Source: JBBRCE01 sp038205115 (GTDB taxonomy: Bacteria > Planctomycetota > Planctomycetia > Pirellulales > JBBRCE01). Taken from it: DNA of 64,000 nucleotides. Position numbers and translations under genes: made by a program. Shown here in pieces: positions 36,542 to 45,084 of this stretch (its first letter is position 1; each line of letters begins with the position of its first letter). The stretch is taken from NCBI GenBank assembly GCA_038205115.1, contig JBBRCE010000021.1, positions 15,836 to 79,835 of the forward strand, written 5' to 3'. Below the pieces are notes generated by a model. It was not told where the DNA came from. It was given only the letters and a program-made list of their open reading frames with translations, and searched no databases.

Positions 36542-37930
36542 ATGATCGTGCCTGCCCCATCCGGCAATGGTTCGGCTAATTCGGCCAGTCCGTTGAATGT
36601 CCCCGCCACGCCTACGGCGTCGGTAATGCCTACGGCGTCGGTAATGCCTACGGCGTCAGTAATGCCTACGGCGTCAGTAATGCCTACGGCGTCGGCCACC
36701 GCGCAACCGCCTGGCCCTTCCACATTGGCGGTCCACGCCGGCGAAGCGCGGCAAAAGCCGGGCAACGCCATCACCGACCCGATCTTTGCCTCAAGCACCT
36801 ACACGTTTGCCGACACGCAGTCGGTCATCGAGTTCATTGAAGAAAAGCAACCGCGCGAAGAATACGGCCGCTACGGTAATCCCAGCGAGAAAATCGTCGA
36901 AGCCAAATTGGCCGCGCTCGAAGGCGGCGAGTCGGCGCTGTTGTTTTCGAGCGGCATGGCGGCCATCGTCGGCCTGTTGATGGCCAAACTGAGTTCCGGC
37001 GACGAAGTGGTATTTTTCGACGAATGCTACCACCGCAGCCGCGAGTTTTGCAGCAAGCACATGGCGCGTTTTGGCGTGGTCACCCGTCAGGTTGCCGCCT
37101 GCGATTACGACGCCATGGAGTCGGCCATCACGCCGCGCACCAAACTGCTGATTAGCGAATCGCCCACCAATCCGCATTTGAGCGTGGTGGACCTCGATCG
37201 ATTTGCCGCTATCGGCCGCCGTCGCGGCGTGGAGACGCTGATCGACGCCACGCTCGGCACGCCGTACAACGTCCGCCCGATTGCCGCCGGCGTCGATTAC
37301 GTGTTGCACTCGGCCACCAAATACTTGGGCGGACACAACGATCTGTTGGCCGGCGTCATCATCGGCACCACCGCGCAATTGGAATCGGTGCGTGGCTTAC
37401 GCGGCATCCTCGGCGCGGTGAATTCGCCGCACAATATTTATCTGCTGCAACGCGGTTTGAAAACCTTCGAACTCCGCATGCAACGTCATAACGAAAATGG
37501 TTTGGCCGTGGCCCGGTTTCTGGCCAATCATCCGCGGATCGAGCGCGTGTATTATCCCGGGTTGCCGTCGCATCCGTATTACGAAGTGGCCCGGCGGACG
37601 ATGCGCGGATTTGGTGGGCTAGTAACCTTTTTGGTCAAAGACGCCGACTGGCGGCAAACGGCCGACATCATCGACGCCGTGAAAATTCCCCGCATCGGCC
37701 CCAGCTTGGGCGGCGTCGAGTCGCTGATCGAACAACCGTTTGTGATGAGCTACTACGAAAAGCCGGCCACAGAACGCGCGCGGTTCGGCATCCCGGACAA
37801 CATGATTCGACTGGCCTGCGGCATCGAAAACACGCAAGATCTGATCGACGATCTGGCGCAAGCACTTGGCGGGGCGCAACCGACAGCAGATACGTTACCC
37901 GGCGATTGTAAATTGGAAATTGAAAAATGA
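36542..37930 (+). CDS. Cystathionine gamma-synthase-family PLP enzyme (first of two tandem copies)
   Basis: A 462-residue Cys/Met-metabolism PLP enzyme. From about residue 60 the fold is canonical: STLAVHAGEARQKPGNAITD, YGRYGNPSEKIVEAKLAALE, GGESALLFSSGMAAIVGLLM. The PLP lysine is Lys260 (LHSATKYLGGHNDLLAG), and GGVESLIEQPFVMSYY and GIPDNMIRLACGIEN follow. The family makes or breaks cystathionine, or sulfhydrylates homoserine esters; which of these cannot be told. The first 58 residues are an extra Pro/Ala/Ser tail with five PTASVM-like units. The last codons (GDCKLEIEK and stop) are made of an A/T-rich repeat. ATG 36542 is chosen because the upstream 13 codons read as leader. Confidence 0.88.
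   Translation: MIVPAPSGNGSANSASPLNVPATPTASVMPTASVMPTASVMPTASVMPTASATAQPPGPSTLAVHAGEARQKPGNAITDPIFASSTYTFADTQSVIEFIEEKQPREEYGRYGNPSEKIVEAKLAALEGGESALLFSSGMAAIVGLLMAKLSSGDEVVFFDECYHRSREFCSKHMARFGVVTRQVAACDYDAMESAITPRTKLLISESPTNPHLSVVDLDRFAAIGRRRGVETLIDATLGTPYNVRPIAAGVDYVLHSATKYLGGHNDLLAGVIIGTTAQLESVRGLRGILGAVNSPHNIYLLQRGLKTFELRMQRHNENGLAVARFLANHPRIERVYYPGLPSHPYYEVARRTMRGFGGLVTFLVKDADWRQTADIIDAVKIPRIGPSLGGVESLIEQPFVMSYYEKPATERARFGIPDNMIRLACGIENTQDLIDDLAQALGGAQPTADTLPGDCKLEIEK
36611..36700. repeat. 18-bp minisatellite in the first PLP enzyme gene, five units
   Basis: Units at 36611, 36629, 36647, 36665 and 36683. The first pair is identical, the second pair is identical with one G-to-A change, and the fifth diverges over its last six bases. 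They encode PTASVM repeats. High identity points to recent expansion. Confidence 0.9.
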
Positions 37931-38010
37931 GAAATGCAAATGGAATGCGATGCTGATCCCGGCGACACTCAATTTTCATTTTTCAATGACCAGTTACTCA
38001 TTCGCAATAT
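37907..38010. repeat. A/T-rich inverted repeat between the two PLP enzyme genes
   Basis: ATTGAAAAATGA (37919-37930) is perfectly complementary to TCATTTTTCAAT (37976-37987). The first arm contains the TGA stop of the upstream gene. The word TACTCATTCGCAAT just after the second arm recurs near 30170, again as part of an A/T-rich tract. This looks like a dispersed intergenic element that now supplies the C-terminus of the upstream protein. Confidence 0.65.
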
Positions 38011-38065
38011 TTCCTGCCTCCTCTTCCCGCCGTCACACTGTCCCTCGACACCACCCATCGCAACC

Positions 38066-39208
38066 ATGCAATTTCGCACCCGCGCCATTCACCAAGGCAA
38101 CCAGCCCGATCCGCAAACCGGCGCGGTCGTGAATCCGATTCATCTGGCCACCACCTACGTGCAGCCTGGCGCTGGCGAGTGGGGCGAGTTCGATTACTCG
38201 CGCTCCGGAAATCCTACCCGCAAAAGTTTTGAAAACGCGCTGGCGGCGCTCGAGGGCGGTTGCGGCGCGCTGGCCTTTGCCTCGGGCATGGCGGCCACAC
38301 ACTGCGTCAGCATGCTCTGCGGAAGCGGCGACCATATCCTGTGCGGCTCGGACGTTTACGGTGGCACTTATCGGTTGCTGCACAAAATCGTCAACCGTTC
38401 TGGCGTGACCGTTACGCTGGTGCCGACGGTCGATCTGGCAGCGGTGGAAGCGGCCATCACGCCGCAAACCAAGCTGCTGTGGATCGAGTCGCCCGGCAAC
38501 CCGCTGATGAGTTTGACGGACATTTCCGCTTGCGCCGCGTTGGCCCAGCGCCACGGAATTCTACTGGGCGTCGATAGCACGTTTGCCACGCCGGTGCTCA
38601 CGCGTCCGCTAGAGTTGGGCGCGGATATCGTCATGCACTCGGCCACCAAGTACATCGGCGGACATAGCGACGTGCTGGGCGGCGCGCTGGCCGTCCACGA
38701 TCCGGAACTGTTCAAGCGGCTGTATTTCGTGCAAAACGCCACCGGCGGCGTAATGGGGCCACTGGAGTCGTTTCTCTGTTCGCGGGGGCTGAAGACGCTG
38801 GAACTTCGCGTGCTGGAGCAATGTCGCACGGCCGCCAAGTTGGCCGAGTGGCTCGCAGGGCATGAGCGCGTGAATCGCGTGCTCTATCCCGGTCTGCCGA
38901 ATCATCCGGGGCACGAATTGGCCAAGCGCCAAATGCAGGGCGGTTTTGGCGCAATGCTCAGTTTCGAACTGGCCGGCGATTACCAATTTGTCAAGCGCGT
39001 TGCCGAAAACACCAAACTGTTTCAACTGGCCGTCAGCCTCGGCGCGGTCGAATCGCTGATCGAGCAACCCGCCAGCATGTCGCACGCCAGTTACGACTCG
39101 GCGGCGCGGGCCGCATTTGGCATCACCGATGGCTTGATCCGCATCAGCGTCGGGCTGGAAGCCTTCGAAGACCTGCGCGATGATTTGCAGCAAGCCATCG
39201 AGGGCTAG
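38066..39208 (+). CDS. Cystathionine gamma-synthase / beta-lyase-type PLP enzyme (second tandem copy)
   Basis: A 380-residue protein of normal length for the family, starting at ATG 38066 (MQFRTRAIHQGNQPDPQTGA). Motifs are YSRSGNPTRKSFENALAALE, GGCGALAFASGMAATHCVSM, GSDVYGGTYRLLHKI, WIESPGNPLMSLTDI, the PLP lysine Lys195 in VMHSATKYIGGHSDVLGGAL, and SLGAVESLIEQPASMSHASY. Together with the upstream paralogue it could run transsulfuration between homocysteine and cysteine, with one enzyme as synthase and one as lyase. The assignment of each direction is not possible from sequence alone. Confidence 0.9.
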   Translation: MQFRTRAIHQGNQPDPQTGAVVNPIHLATTYVQPGAGEWGEFDYSRSGNPTRKSFENALAALEGGCGALAFASGMAATHCVSMLCGSGDHILCGSDVYGGTYRLLHKIVNRSGVTVTLVPTVDLAAVEAAITPQTKLLWIESPGNPLMSLTDISACAALAQRHGILLGVDSTFATPVLTRPLELGADIVMHSATKYIGGHSDVLGGALAVHDPELFKRLYFVQNATGGVMGPLESFLCSRGLKTLELRVLEQCRTAAKLAEWLAGHERVNRVLYPGLPNHPGHELAKRQMQGGFGAMLSFELAGDYQFVKRVAENTKLFQLAVSLGAVESLIEQPASMSHASYDSAARAAFGITDGLIRISVGLEAFEDLRDDLQQAIEG

Positions 39209-39258
39209 ACACGGGTAATCGTTCAGCGCAACGCTTTCGTTGCGCCGCTTCGTTCCGC

Positions 39259-39264
39259 TATAAT
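39259..39264 (+). promoter_or_regulatory. Possible -10 box before the beta-propeller gene
   Basis: TATAAT 51 bp before the ATG at 39316, with only a weak -35 (TTCGTT, 39236-39241, 17-bp spacing). Confidence 0.35.
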
Positions 39265-39315
39265 CGGCACTCGTTGGTCCGCGTCTCAACTCGACCCATT
39301 TGCCGGAGCCGTTGC

Positions 39316-40221
39316 ATGTTTCGCATGCTGATGTTCACGATTGCTTGCCTCGCCGCAGTGCCACTGTGGGCCGACGATCCCAAGAGCGAGACGCCCACGG
39401 CCGCAGACGCGGTGCTGTGGAAGATCAGCAAGGGCCTCTCGTCGCCAACCTGCGTCTACGTCGAGCCAGAAACGCAAACGCTGCTGATTGCCAACATTGC
39501 CGACACCAAGGGCGATAGCGACAAACTGAGCTGGATCACCAAGGCCGATCTCAAAGGCAATGTCGTCGAAGCCAAGTGGCTGGCCGGACTGCATGGCCCG
39601 CACGGCATGCGCAGCCAACATGGCACACTCTGGGTTTGCGATCAAACCGAGCTGTTGGCGGTGAATCTCAAAGACGGCAAAGTCAAACAGAAGATCGCCA
39701 TCGACGGCGCCAAGCAACTGACTGATTTGGCCATCGACGAAGAAGGCTTGGTTTATGTCTCCGACCCGCCCGCCGGAAAAATCTACGTCGTCCGCGATGG
39801 CAAGGCCACGCTGTTTGCCGAGGGCGACAAGATCGAGTCGCCCAGCGGCTTGCTGATTCACGATCAAAAATTGGTCGTCGCCAGCGCCGGCCGCGAGCGC
39901 GACGAAAAAACACACCTGCCGACCAAGCCGGGCAATATCTTCGAACTTGACTTAACCACCAAGGAACAAGAACGTGTCACCGCCAAGCCGCTAGGCAATT
40001 TCGCAGGGCTAGAAATGGACGGCAGCGGCGGCTACTACGCCAGCGATCGGTCAGAAGGCAAAGTCTATCACTTGGCCGACGATGGCACGGTGAGCGTCGT
40101 GCTGGAAAGCGCCAAAGGCGGCGCTGCGCGGATCTGTGTCGTTGGCGATCGATTGCTGATTGTGCCGCAGACTGCTGAGAATTGCGTCACCGCCTACGAT
40201 CTGCAAAAGTTGATGCCGTAA
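39316..40221 (+). CDS. Exported SMP-30/gluconolactonase-like beta-propeller protein
   Basis: The 301-residue product from ATG 39316 has a signal peptide (MFRMLMFTIACLAAVPLWA). The mature part is a six-bladed propeller of SMP-30/NHL type: blades read GLHGPHGMRSQHGTLWVCDQ, LTDLAIDEEGLVYVSDPPAG, SPSGLLIHDQKLVVASAGRE and FAGLEMDGSGGYYASDRSEG. Such proteins are lactonases or ligand-binding sensors. The metal-binding residues of true gluconolactonases are not clearly all present, so enzymatic activity is unproven. The ASCH gene follows 15 bp later and may be co-transcribed. Confidence 0.8.
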   Translation: MFRMLMFTIACLAAVPLWADDPKSETPTAADAVLWKISKGLSSPTCVYVEPETQTLLIANIADTKGDSDKLSWITKADLKGNVVEAKWLAGLHGPHGMRSQHGTLWVCDQTELLAVNLKDGKVKQKIAIDGAKQLTDLAIDEEGLVYVSDPPAGKIYVVRDGKATLFAEGDKIESPSGLLIHDQKLVVASAGRERDEKTHLPTKPGNIFELDLTTKEQERVTAKPLGNFAGLEMDGSGGYYASDRSEGKVYHLADDGTVSVVLESAKGGAARICVVGDRLLIVPQTAENCVTAYDLQKLMP

Positions 40222-40236
40222 ACCGCAGGCACTGCC

Positions 40237-40620
40237 ATGCTACTGTTCAAAAAGAAATTTCTCGAAGCAATTCGCGCCGGCGGCAAGACACAAACCGTGC
40301 GATTATGGAAGCACCTGCGGATGCGCGCCGGACAGCGGAGTTACATCCCCGGCGCAGGCTATATTTGCATTACCGCTGTCGATCCCGTGGCACTGGCCGA
40401 ACTGACGGATGCCGACGCGGCGCTCGACGGCTTTACTTCGGCTGCGGCGCTGCGGGCTGAAATCGCACTGCTGTATGACTCGCTGGAGGCGGCTGACGTG
40501 CAAGCGTATCGCGTGCGGTTCGAACTGCTGCCGCCGGAACAGCAGCTTCAGGCAGCAGCCAACAAACGCAGTTTGCAGGCAGCCAAGGCCGCGCAGTCCG
40601 GCAACAGCGACCCCGCGTAG
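40237..40620 (+). CDS. ASCH-domain protein
   Basis: A 127-residue protein whose first 90 residues form an ASCH (PUA-like) domain: MLLFKKKFLEAIRAGGKTQT, VRLWKHLRMRAGQRSYIPGA, GYICITAVDPVALAELTDAD. ASCH domains bind RNA or nucleotides and have been proposed in translation-coupled regulation; some are ribonucleases or amidohydrolases. The last 35 residues are Gln/Ala-rich and probably disordered. It starts 15 bp after the propeller gene stop. Confidence 0.82.
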   Translation: MLLFKKKFLEAIRAGGKTQTVRLWKHLRMRAGQRSYIPGAGYICITAVDPVALAELTDADAALDGFTSAAALRAEIALLYDSLEAADVQAYRVRFELLPPEQQLQAAANKRSLQAAKAAQSGNSDPA

Positions 40621-40814
40621 CGCCGGCGCTCGACGGCACGTCGTCGGAGTCGCTACCAATGCAGACTGTGACGGCAACCGATGTTAGGCTGCCTCGGTGC
40701 GTCGGCCGTATCCTGCCGGACGTCAGGCCGCTGTCGGCGGACGGAACATGCCTGGCGCGGAACGTGCATGATCGCAGCCAACCGCAGTTGATAAACCTTG
40801 AGAACGTAAACGCC

Positions 40815-42617
40815 ATGAGCTTGCGAATTGAAGATTACGCGTTGATTGGCGATTGCCACACCGCGGCATTGGTGGGTCGCAACGGTTCGATCGATTGGCT
40901 CTGCCTGCCGCGTTTCGACTCGGGCGCGTGCTTCGCTGCGCTGTTGGGTAGCGAGCAGCATGGTTGTTGGATCATTGAGCCGCAGGGCGAGGTGGTGGCG
41001 ACGCGTCGCCGGTATCGCGGCGCGACGCTGATTTTGGAAACCGATTTCGAAACGACCACTGGTCTGGTCACCTTGATTGATTTTATGCCGCCACGGACCG
41101 ACGAGCCGGATCTGGTGCGAATCGTTGTTGGTCAGCGCGGCACGGTGGCCATGCGCAGTCGCTTTATCTTGCGGCCCGACTACGGTTCGATCTTGCCGTG
41201 GGTGCGGCAGTCGGAGCGCGGAATATACGCCATCGCCGGCCCCGACAGCTTTTTACTCGATTCGCCCATCAAGATGCGCGGCGAAGATTTCACCTCCGTC
41301 GGCGAATTCGAGGTGCATGCGGGCGAGCAGATTCCGTTTGTGCTGATGTGGCATCCCTCGAATCAGTCGTGTCCCGCGGCGATCGATGCCGCGGCCGCGC
41401 TGCAGTCCACCATCGAATGGTGGCAGCAATGGTCGGGCCGCTGCCAGTACCAGGGGCCGTGGAAAGAACAGGTCTTGCGCTCGCTGATCACGATCAAAGC
41501 GCTGACCTACGCGCCGACTGGCGGCATCGTGGCGGCGCCGACGACGTCGCTGCCGGAAATGCCTGGTGGCGTGCGTAATTGGGATTATCGGTTTTGTTGG
41601 GTTCGCGACGCGACCTTTACGCTCTATTCGCTGTTGAACAATGGCTACAACGACGAAGCCATCGCTTGGCGCGAGTGGCTGTTAAGGGCTGTGGCCGGAA
41701 ATCCCGCGCAGCTCAACATCATGTACGGGCTGGCGGGCGAGCGCAGGCTGCCCGAACTGGAACTCGACTGGCTGCCGGGCTTCGAAAATTCTCGGCCGGT
41801 GCGGATTGGCAACGCGGCGCATCGCCAGTTTCAGTTGGACGTTTTTGGTGAACTAATCGATTCGCTGTATGTTGCTCGGCGGACTGGCGTTGCCGCCGAC
41901 GATAATTCGTGGCGCGTGCAGCTTAAGCTGCTGGAGTTTTTGGAAACCGCTTGGACCAAGCCCGACGAAGGGATCTGGGAAGTTCGCGGCCCGCGACGGC
42001 ATTTCACGCATTCGAAAGTCATGGCCTGGGTGGCCGTCGACCGGATGATCCGCGGCGTCGAATATTTTCACGAGCAAGGGCCGGTCGAGCGCTGGAAAGC
42101 TCTTCGCGCCACGATTCACGACGAAATTTGCCGGCGCGGATTCGACGCGTCGCAAAACAGCTTCGTGCAGCACTACGATGGCCCTGAGTTAGACGCCAGC
42201 TTGCTGATGATTCCGCTCGTCGGATTTTTGCCGGCCAGCGATCCGCGCGTGGTCGGCACCGTTGCCGCCATTCAGAAAAACTTGATGCACAACGGCTATG
42301 TGCAGAGATATCAGCCGAATGCCGATGTCGATGGACTGCCCGCGGGCGAAGGCGCGTTTTTGGCCTGTACGTTTTGGCTGGTCGATAATCTGCTGTTGCA
42401 GGGCAAACGCGACGAGGCTCAAGCAATGTTCGAGCGGTTACTGGCGTTGTGCAACGATGTCGGCTTGCTGTCCGAAGAGTACGATCCGGTGGCGCGGCGG
42501 ATGCTCGGCAACTTTCCGCAGGCGTTTTCGCACGTGGGATTAATCAACACGGCCAGTAATTTCTGTACAGGTCGCCGGCCGGCGGAACACCGCGCCAGCG
42601 ATGAGATCGACCGCTGA
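40815..42617 (+). CDS. Glycoside hydrolase family 15 enzyme (glucoamylase/trehalase type)
   Basis: The 600-residue protein from ATG 40815 has the bacterial GH15 architecture. An N-terminal beta-sandwich is seen in RIEDYALIGDCHTAALVGRN, GSIDWLCLPRFDSGACFAAL and LVTLIDFMPPRTDEPDLVRI. It is followed by an (alpha/alpha)6 barrel (SLPEMPGGVRNWDYRFCWVR, DATFTLYSLLNNGY, EGIWEVRGPRRHFTHSKVMA, LACTFWLVDNLLLQGKRDEA). Catalytic glutamates are expected in the EGIWE motif and near the C-terminus (LLSEEYDP). No signal peptide, so probably a cytoplasmic trehalase or maltodextrin glucohydrolase. The longer frame from 40659 is not supported. Confidence 0.92.
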   Translation: MSLRIEDYALIGDCHTAALVGRNGSIDWLCLPRFDSGACFAALLGSEQHGCWIIEPQGEVVATRRRYRGATLILETDFETTTGLVTLIDFMPPRTDEPDLVRIVVGQRGTVAMRSRFILRPDYGSILPWVRQSERGIYAIAGPDSFLLDSPIKMRGEDFTSVGEFEVHAGEQIPFVLMWHPSNQSCPAAIDAAAALQSTIEWWQQWSGRCQYQGPWKEQVLRSLITIKALTYAPTGGIVAAPTTSLPEMPGGVRNWDYRFCWVRDATFTLYSLLNNGYNDEAIAWREWLLRAVAGNPAQLNIMYGLAGERRLPELELDWLPGFENSRPVRIGNAAHRQFQLDVFGELIDSLYVARRTGVAADDNSWRVQLKLLEFLETAWTKPDEGIWEVRGPRRHFTHSKVMAWVAVDRMIRGVEYFHEQGPVERWKALRATIHDEICRRGFDASQNSFVQHYDGPELDASLLMIPLVGFLPASDPRVVGTVAAIQKNLMHNGYVQRYQPNADVDGLPAGEGAFLACTFWLVDNLLLQGKRDEAQAMFERLLALCNDVGLLSEEYDPVARRMLGNFPQAFSHVGLINTASNFCTGRRPAEHRASDEIDR

Positions 42618-42759
42618 CCGCCTTTCGCGACGGCCCAAGCTTGGTATCATGATTGTGTGAGTTGATCGACGTTGCGACCAGCGCCATCGGGGTACTGGCG
42701 CAACGCGCGTCGCTCACCATTCGGAATTCTTGAGCAGTCGTACAACGGCGATCTTCAGC

Positions 42760-45084
42760 ATGACAATTGTTCGCGTCTCCCTGTTGGCGGGTTTGATTTC
42801 GTTTGCCTCGATCAGCGTCGTTTCCGCGGCGCCGGTTGTGCTGGGGTTAACCAGTAAACATCCGCTGACCGAGGCGCAAAGCGGAGAACTGTTGCTCAAC
42901 GAACTCCGTTGCAACGCCTGCCACCAGCGTCAAAGCGCAACGGCGTTACCAGAACGGTTTGCGCCGGATTTGACCGATGTTGGCGGCCGCATCTCGCCCG
43001 AGTATCTGCAGCGATTCATCGCCGCGCCTTCGGCCGCGCATCGGGGGACGACCATGCCAGACGTGCTGGAGTCGCTGCCTGCCGAGCAGCGGCAGCAGGC
43101 TGCACGGGCGCTGGCGCAGTTTCTGATTGCGCGCTCGGGGCACAAATTTGAGCCGGCGGCCATGAAGGACGATCGCAGCGCGGCCGGCAAAGAATTGTTT
43201 CACACCGTGGGTTGCGTGGCGTGCCACGGCCCACGCGACGAGCATGCCGTCGACATCGAGGCCGATCAGGTGGTCGATCTCGCGCACCTGGCGGCCAAAT
43301 ACAGTGCGGCATCGCTACGCGACTTTCTGTTTCAACCGGCGCGCGTTCGCGCTTCGGGCCGCATGCCGGACATGAAACTTACGCCGGACGAGGCGCAATC
43401 CATTGCTGGCTACCTGCTGGGCAAAGCGGCTTCGCCCGCCGCTGCGTTCGAACCGCAAAAGGAACTGATCGAGCAAGGCAAAACGCTGTTTGCACAATAT
43501 CAATGCGCGGCCTGTCATAAACTGCCGGATCTGCCTGCGGTGGCGGCGGTGACCAAAGGGCCGCTGAATGCGGACCGCGGTTGCCTGACAAACGCGGTTG
43601 GCAAAACGCCCAACTACCATTTGAGCGATTCGCAGATCAAAGCCATTCGCGCGGCGTTGGCGGCCAAGCCAGCCAAACCGGACGATCAAACCGAAGTCGC
43701 GCTGATGCTGACGACCTTCAATTGCATTGCTTGTCACGTCCGCGACAGCTACGGCGGCATTGCCGAAAACCGGAATGCCTATTTTCAAACCAATCAACCG
43801 ATGATGGGAGACGACGCGCGAATTCCGCCGCCGCTGACGTTGGCCGGCGCGAAATTAAAACCGGCCTGGATGAAAAAAGTGTTGTACGACGCCGAAAGCG
43901 TGCGGCCGTACATGTTTACGCGGATGCCGCAATTTGGCGAGCCCAACCTGCGCGGTCTGCCGGAACGGCTCGATCGAATGGACGTCGTGGAAGAGGTCGA
44001 GATGAACATTCCCAGTGGCGAAAATGAGAATAAAAAAAGTTCTCCATCCGAAAAGGAACTACGCACCGCCGGCCGCGAACTGCTGGGCGATAAGGGCCTG
44101 AGTTGCGTCGCCTGCCATCAATTCAATGGCAAGGCCTCGCCGAACCATCAGGGCATCGACCTGATGACATCCTACCAGCGGCTCAAACCCAGTTGGTTTT
44201 ATCGCTTTGTGATTAACCCCAACGTGTACCGTCCGCGGATCGTCATGCCCCAGGCTTGGCCCGGCGGCAAGGCGATGCAAAAAACCATTCTGGCCGGTGA
44301 TACCAAGACGCAAATCAGCGCCATCTGGTATTACCTCTCGCTGGGGACTTCGGCGCAAGATCCTTCGGGCATTCGCGCGGTCGAAACCAAACTGCAGGTC
44401 ACGGATGCCGCGCGAACGTATCGCGGGCGCAGTACAGTTGCCGGATATCGCGGAATTGCCGTCGGTCTTCCGGGCGGAACCAGCTACGCCTTCAATGCCG
44501 AAACCGGCAGCCTATCGGCCATCTGGCGCGGCGAATTCATCCGCGTCGATCGCAGCGGGCAAGGCTCCGGCGCGTTCAACCCCGCCAGCCGCGCGATTGC
44601 GTTGCCGCAAGATGTTTCGTTGACGGAACTGACCGACGAAAAAACGCCCTGGCCGCTGCGGCCCACCATGACCAAGGCCGCGCCGGTCAATCCGGATCCG
44701 CTGTATCCCAAGAATCACGGCTATCAATTCAAGGGCTACTATCTGGACGAAAGCTCGGTGCCTACCTTCATGTATCGCCTGGGCGACATTGAAATTGAAG
44801 ATCGCTCGACGCCGGAAAAAACGGACGCCGGCGTCAAGCTGCACCGCACGCTGCAGTTTTCCGCGTCGTCGCCGCATACGATTTGGTTTCGTGGATTGAC
44901 CGGCAAGATTGAGGCCGCGTCCAAGCAGCAGTTCAAAACGGCCGATCTGCAGTTGACCTTGCCGAAAGGCGAATCGCTGCTGCGGGCTATGGCCAACGAC
45001 CCGAACCAATGGGAGTTGCTCCTCAAACTGGAAATTCCCCAAGGCAAATCAACCGCCGAATTCATTTATGAACCGCTTAAATAA
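42760..45084 (+). CDS. Exported pentahaem c-type cytochrome
   Basis: 774 residues from ATG 42760, which begins a signal peptide (MTIVRVSLLAGLISFASISV). Five CXXCH motifs are visible: CNACH, CVACH, CAACH, CIACH (all in the first half) and CVACH near residue 450. Spacing suggests three or more cytochrome-c-like domains, followed by a C-terminal non-haem region of about 270 residues rich in beta structure. It should be periplasmic and carry electrons. Its end overlaps the next gene by 17 bp, so the two are translationally coupled and likely form a redox pair. Confidence 0.87.
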   Translation: MTIVRVSLLAGLISFASISVVSAAPVVLGLTSKHPLTEAQSGELLLNELRCNACHQRQSATALPERFAPDLTDVGGRISPEYLQRFIAAPSAAHRGTTMPDVLESLPAEQRQQAARALAQFLIARSGHKFEPAAMKDDRSAAGKELFHTVGCVACHGPRDEHAVDIEADQVVDLAHLAAKYSAASLRDFLFQPARVRASGRMPDMKLTPDEAQSIAGYLLGKAASPAAAFEPQKELIEQGKTLFAQYQCAACHKLPDLPAVAAVTKGPLNADRGCLTNAVGKTPNYHLSDSQIKAIRAALAAKPAKPDDQTEVALMLTTFNCIACHVRDSYGGIAENRNAYFQTNQPMMGDDARIPPPLTLAGAKLKPAWMKKVLYDAESVRPYMFTRMPQFGEPNLRGLPERLDRMDVVEEVEMNIPSGENENKKSSPSEKELRTAGRELLGDKGLSCVACHQFNGKASPNHQGIDLMTSYQRLKPSWFYRFVINPNVYRPRIVMPQAWPGGKAMQKTILAGDTKTQISAIWYYLSLGTSAQDPSGIRAVETKLQVTDAARTYRGRSTVAGYRGIAVGLPGGTSYAFNAETGSLSAIWRGEFIRVDRSGQGSGAFNPASRAIALPQDVSLTELTDEKTPWPLRPTMTKAAPVNPDPLYPKNHGYQFKGYYLDESSVPTFMYRLGDIEIEDRSTPEKTDAGVKLHRTLQFSASSPHTIWFRGLTGKIEAASKQQFKTADLQLTLPKGESLLRAMANDPNQWELLLKLEIPQGKSTAEFIYEPLK

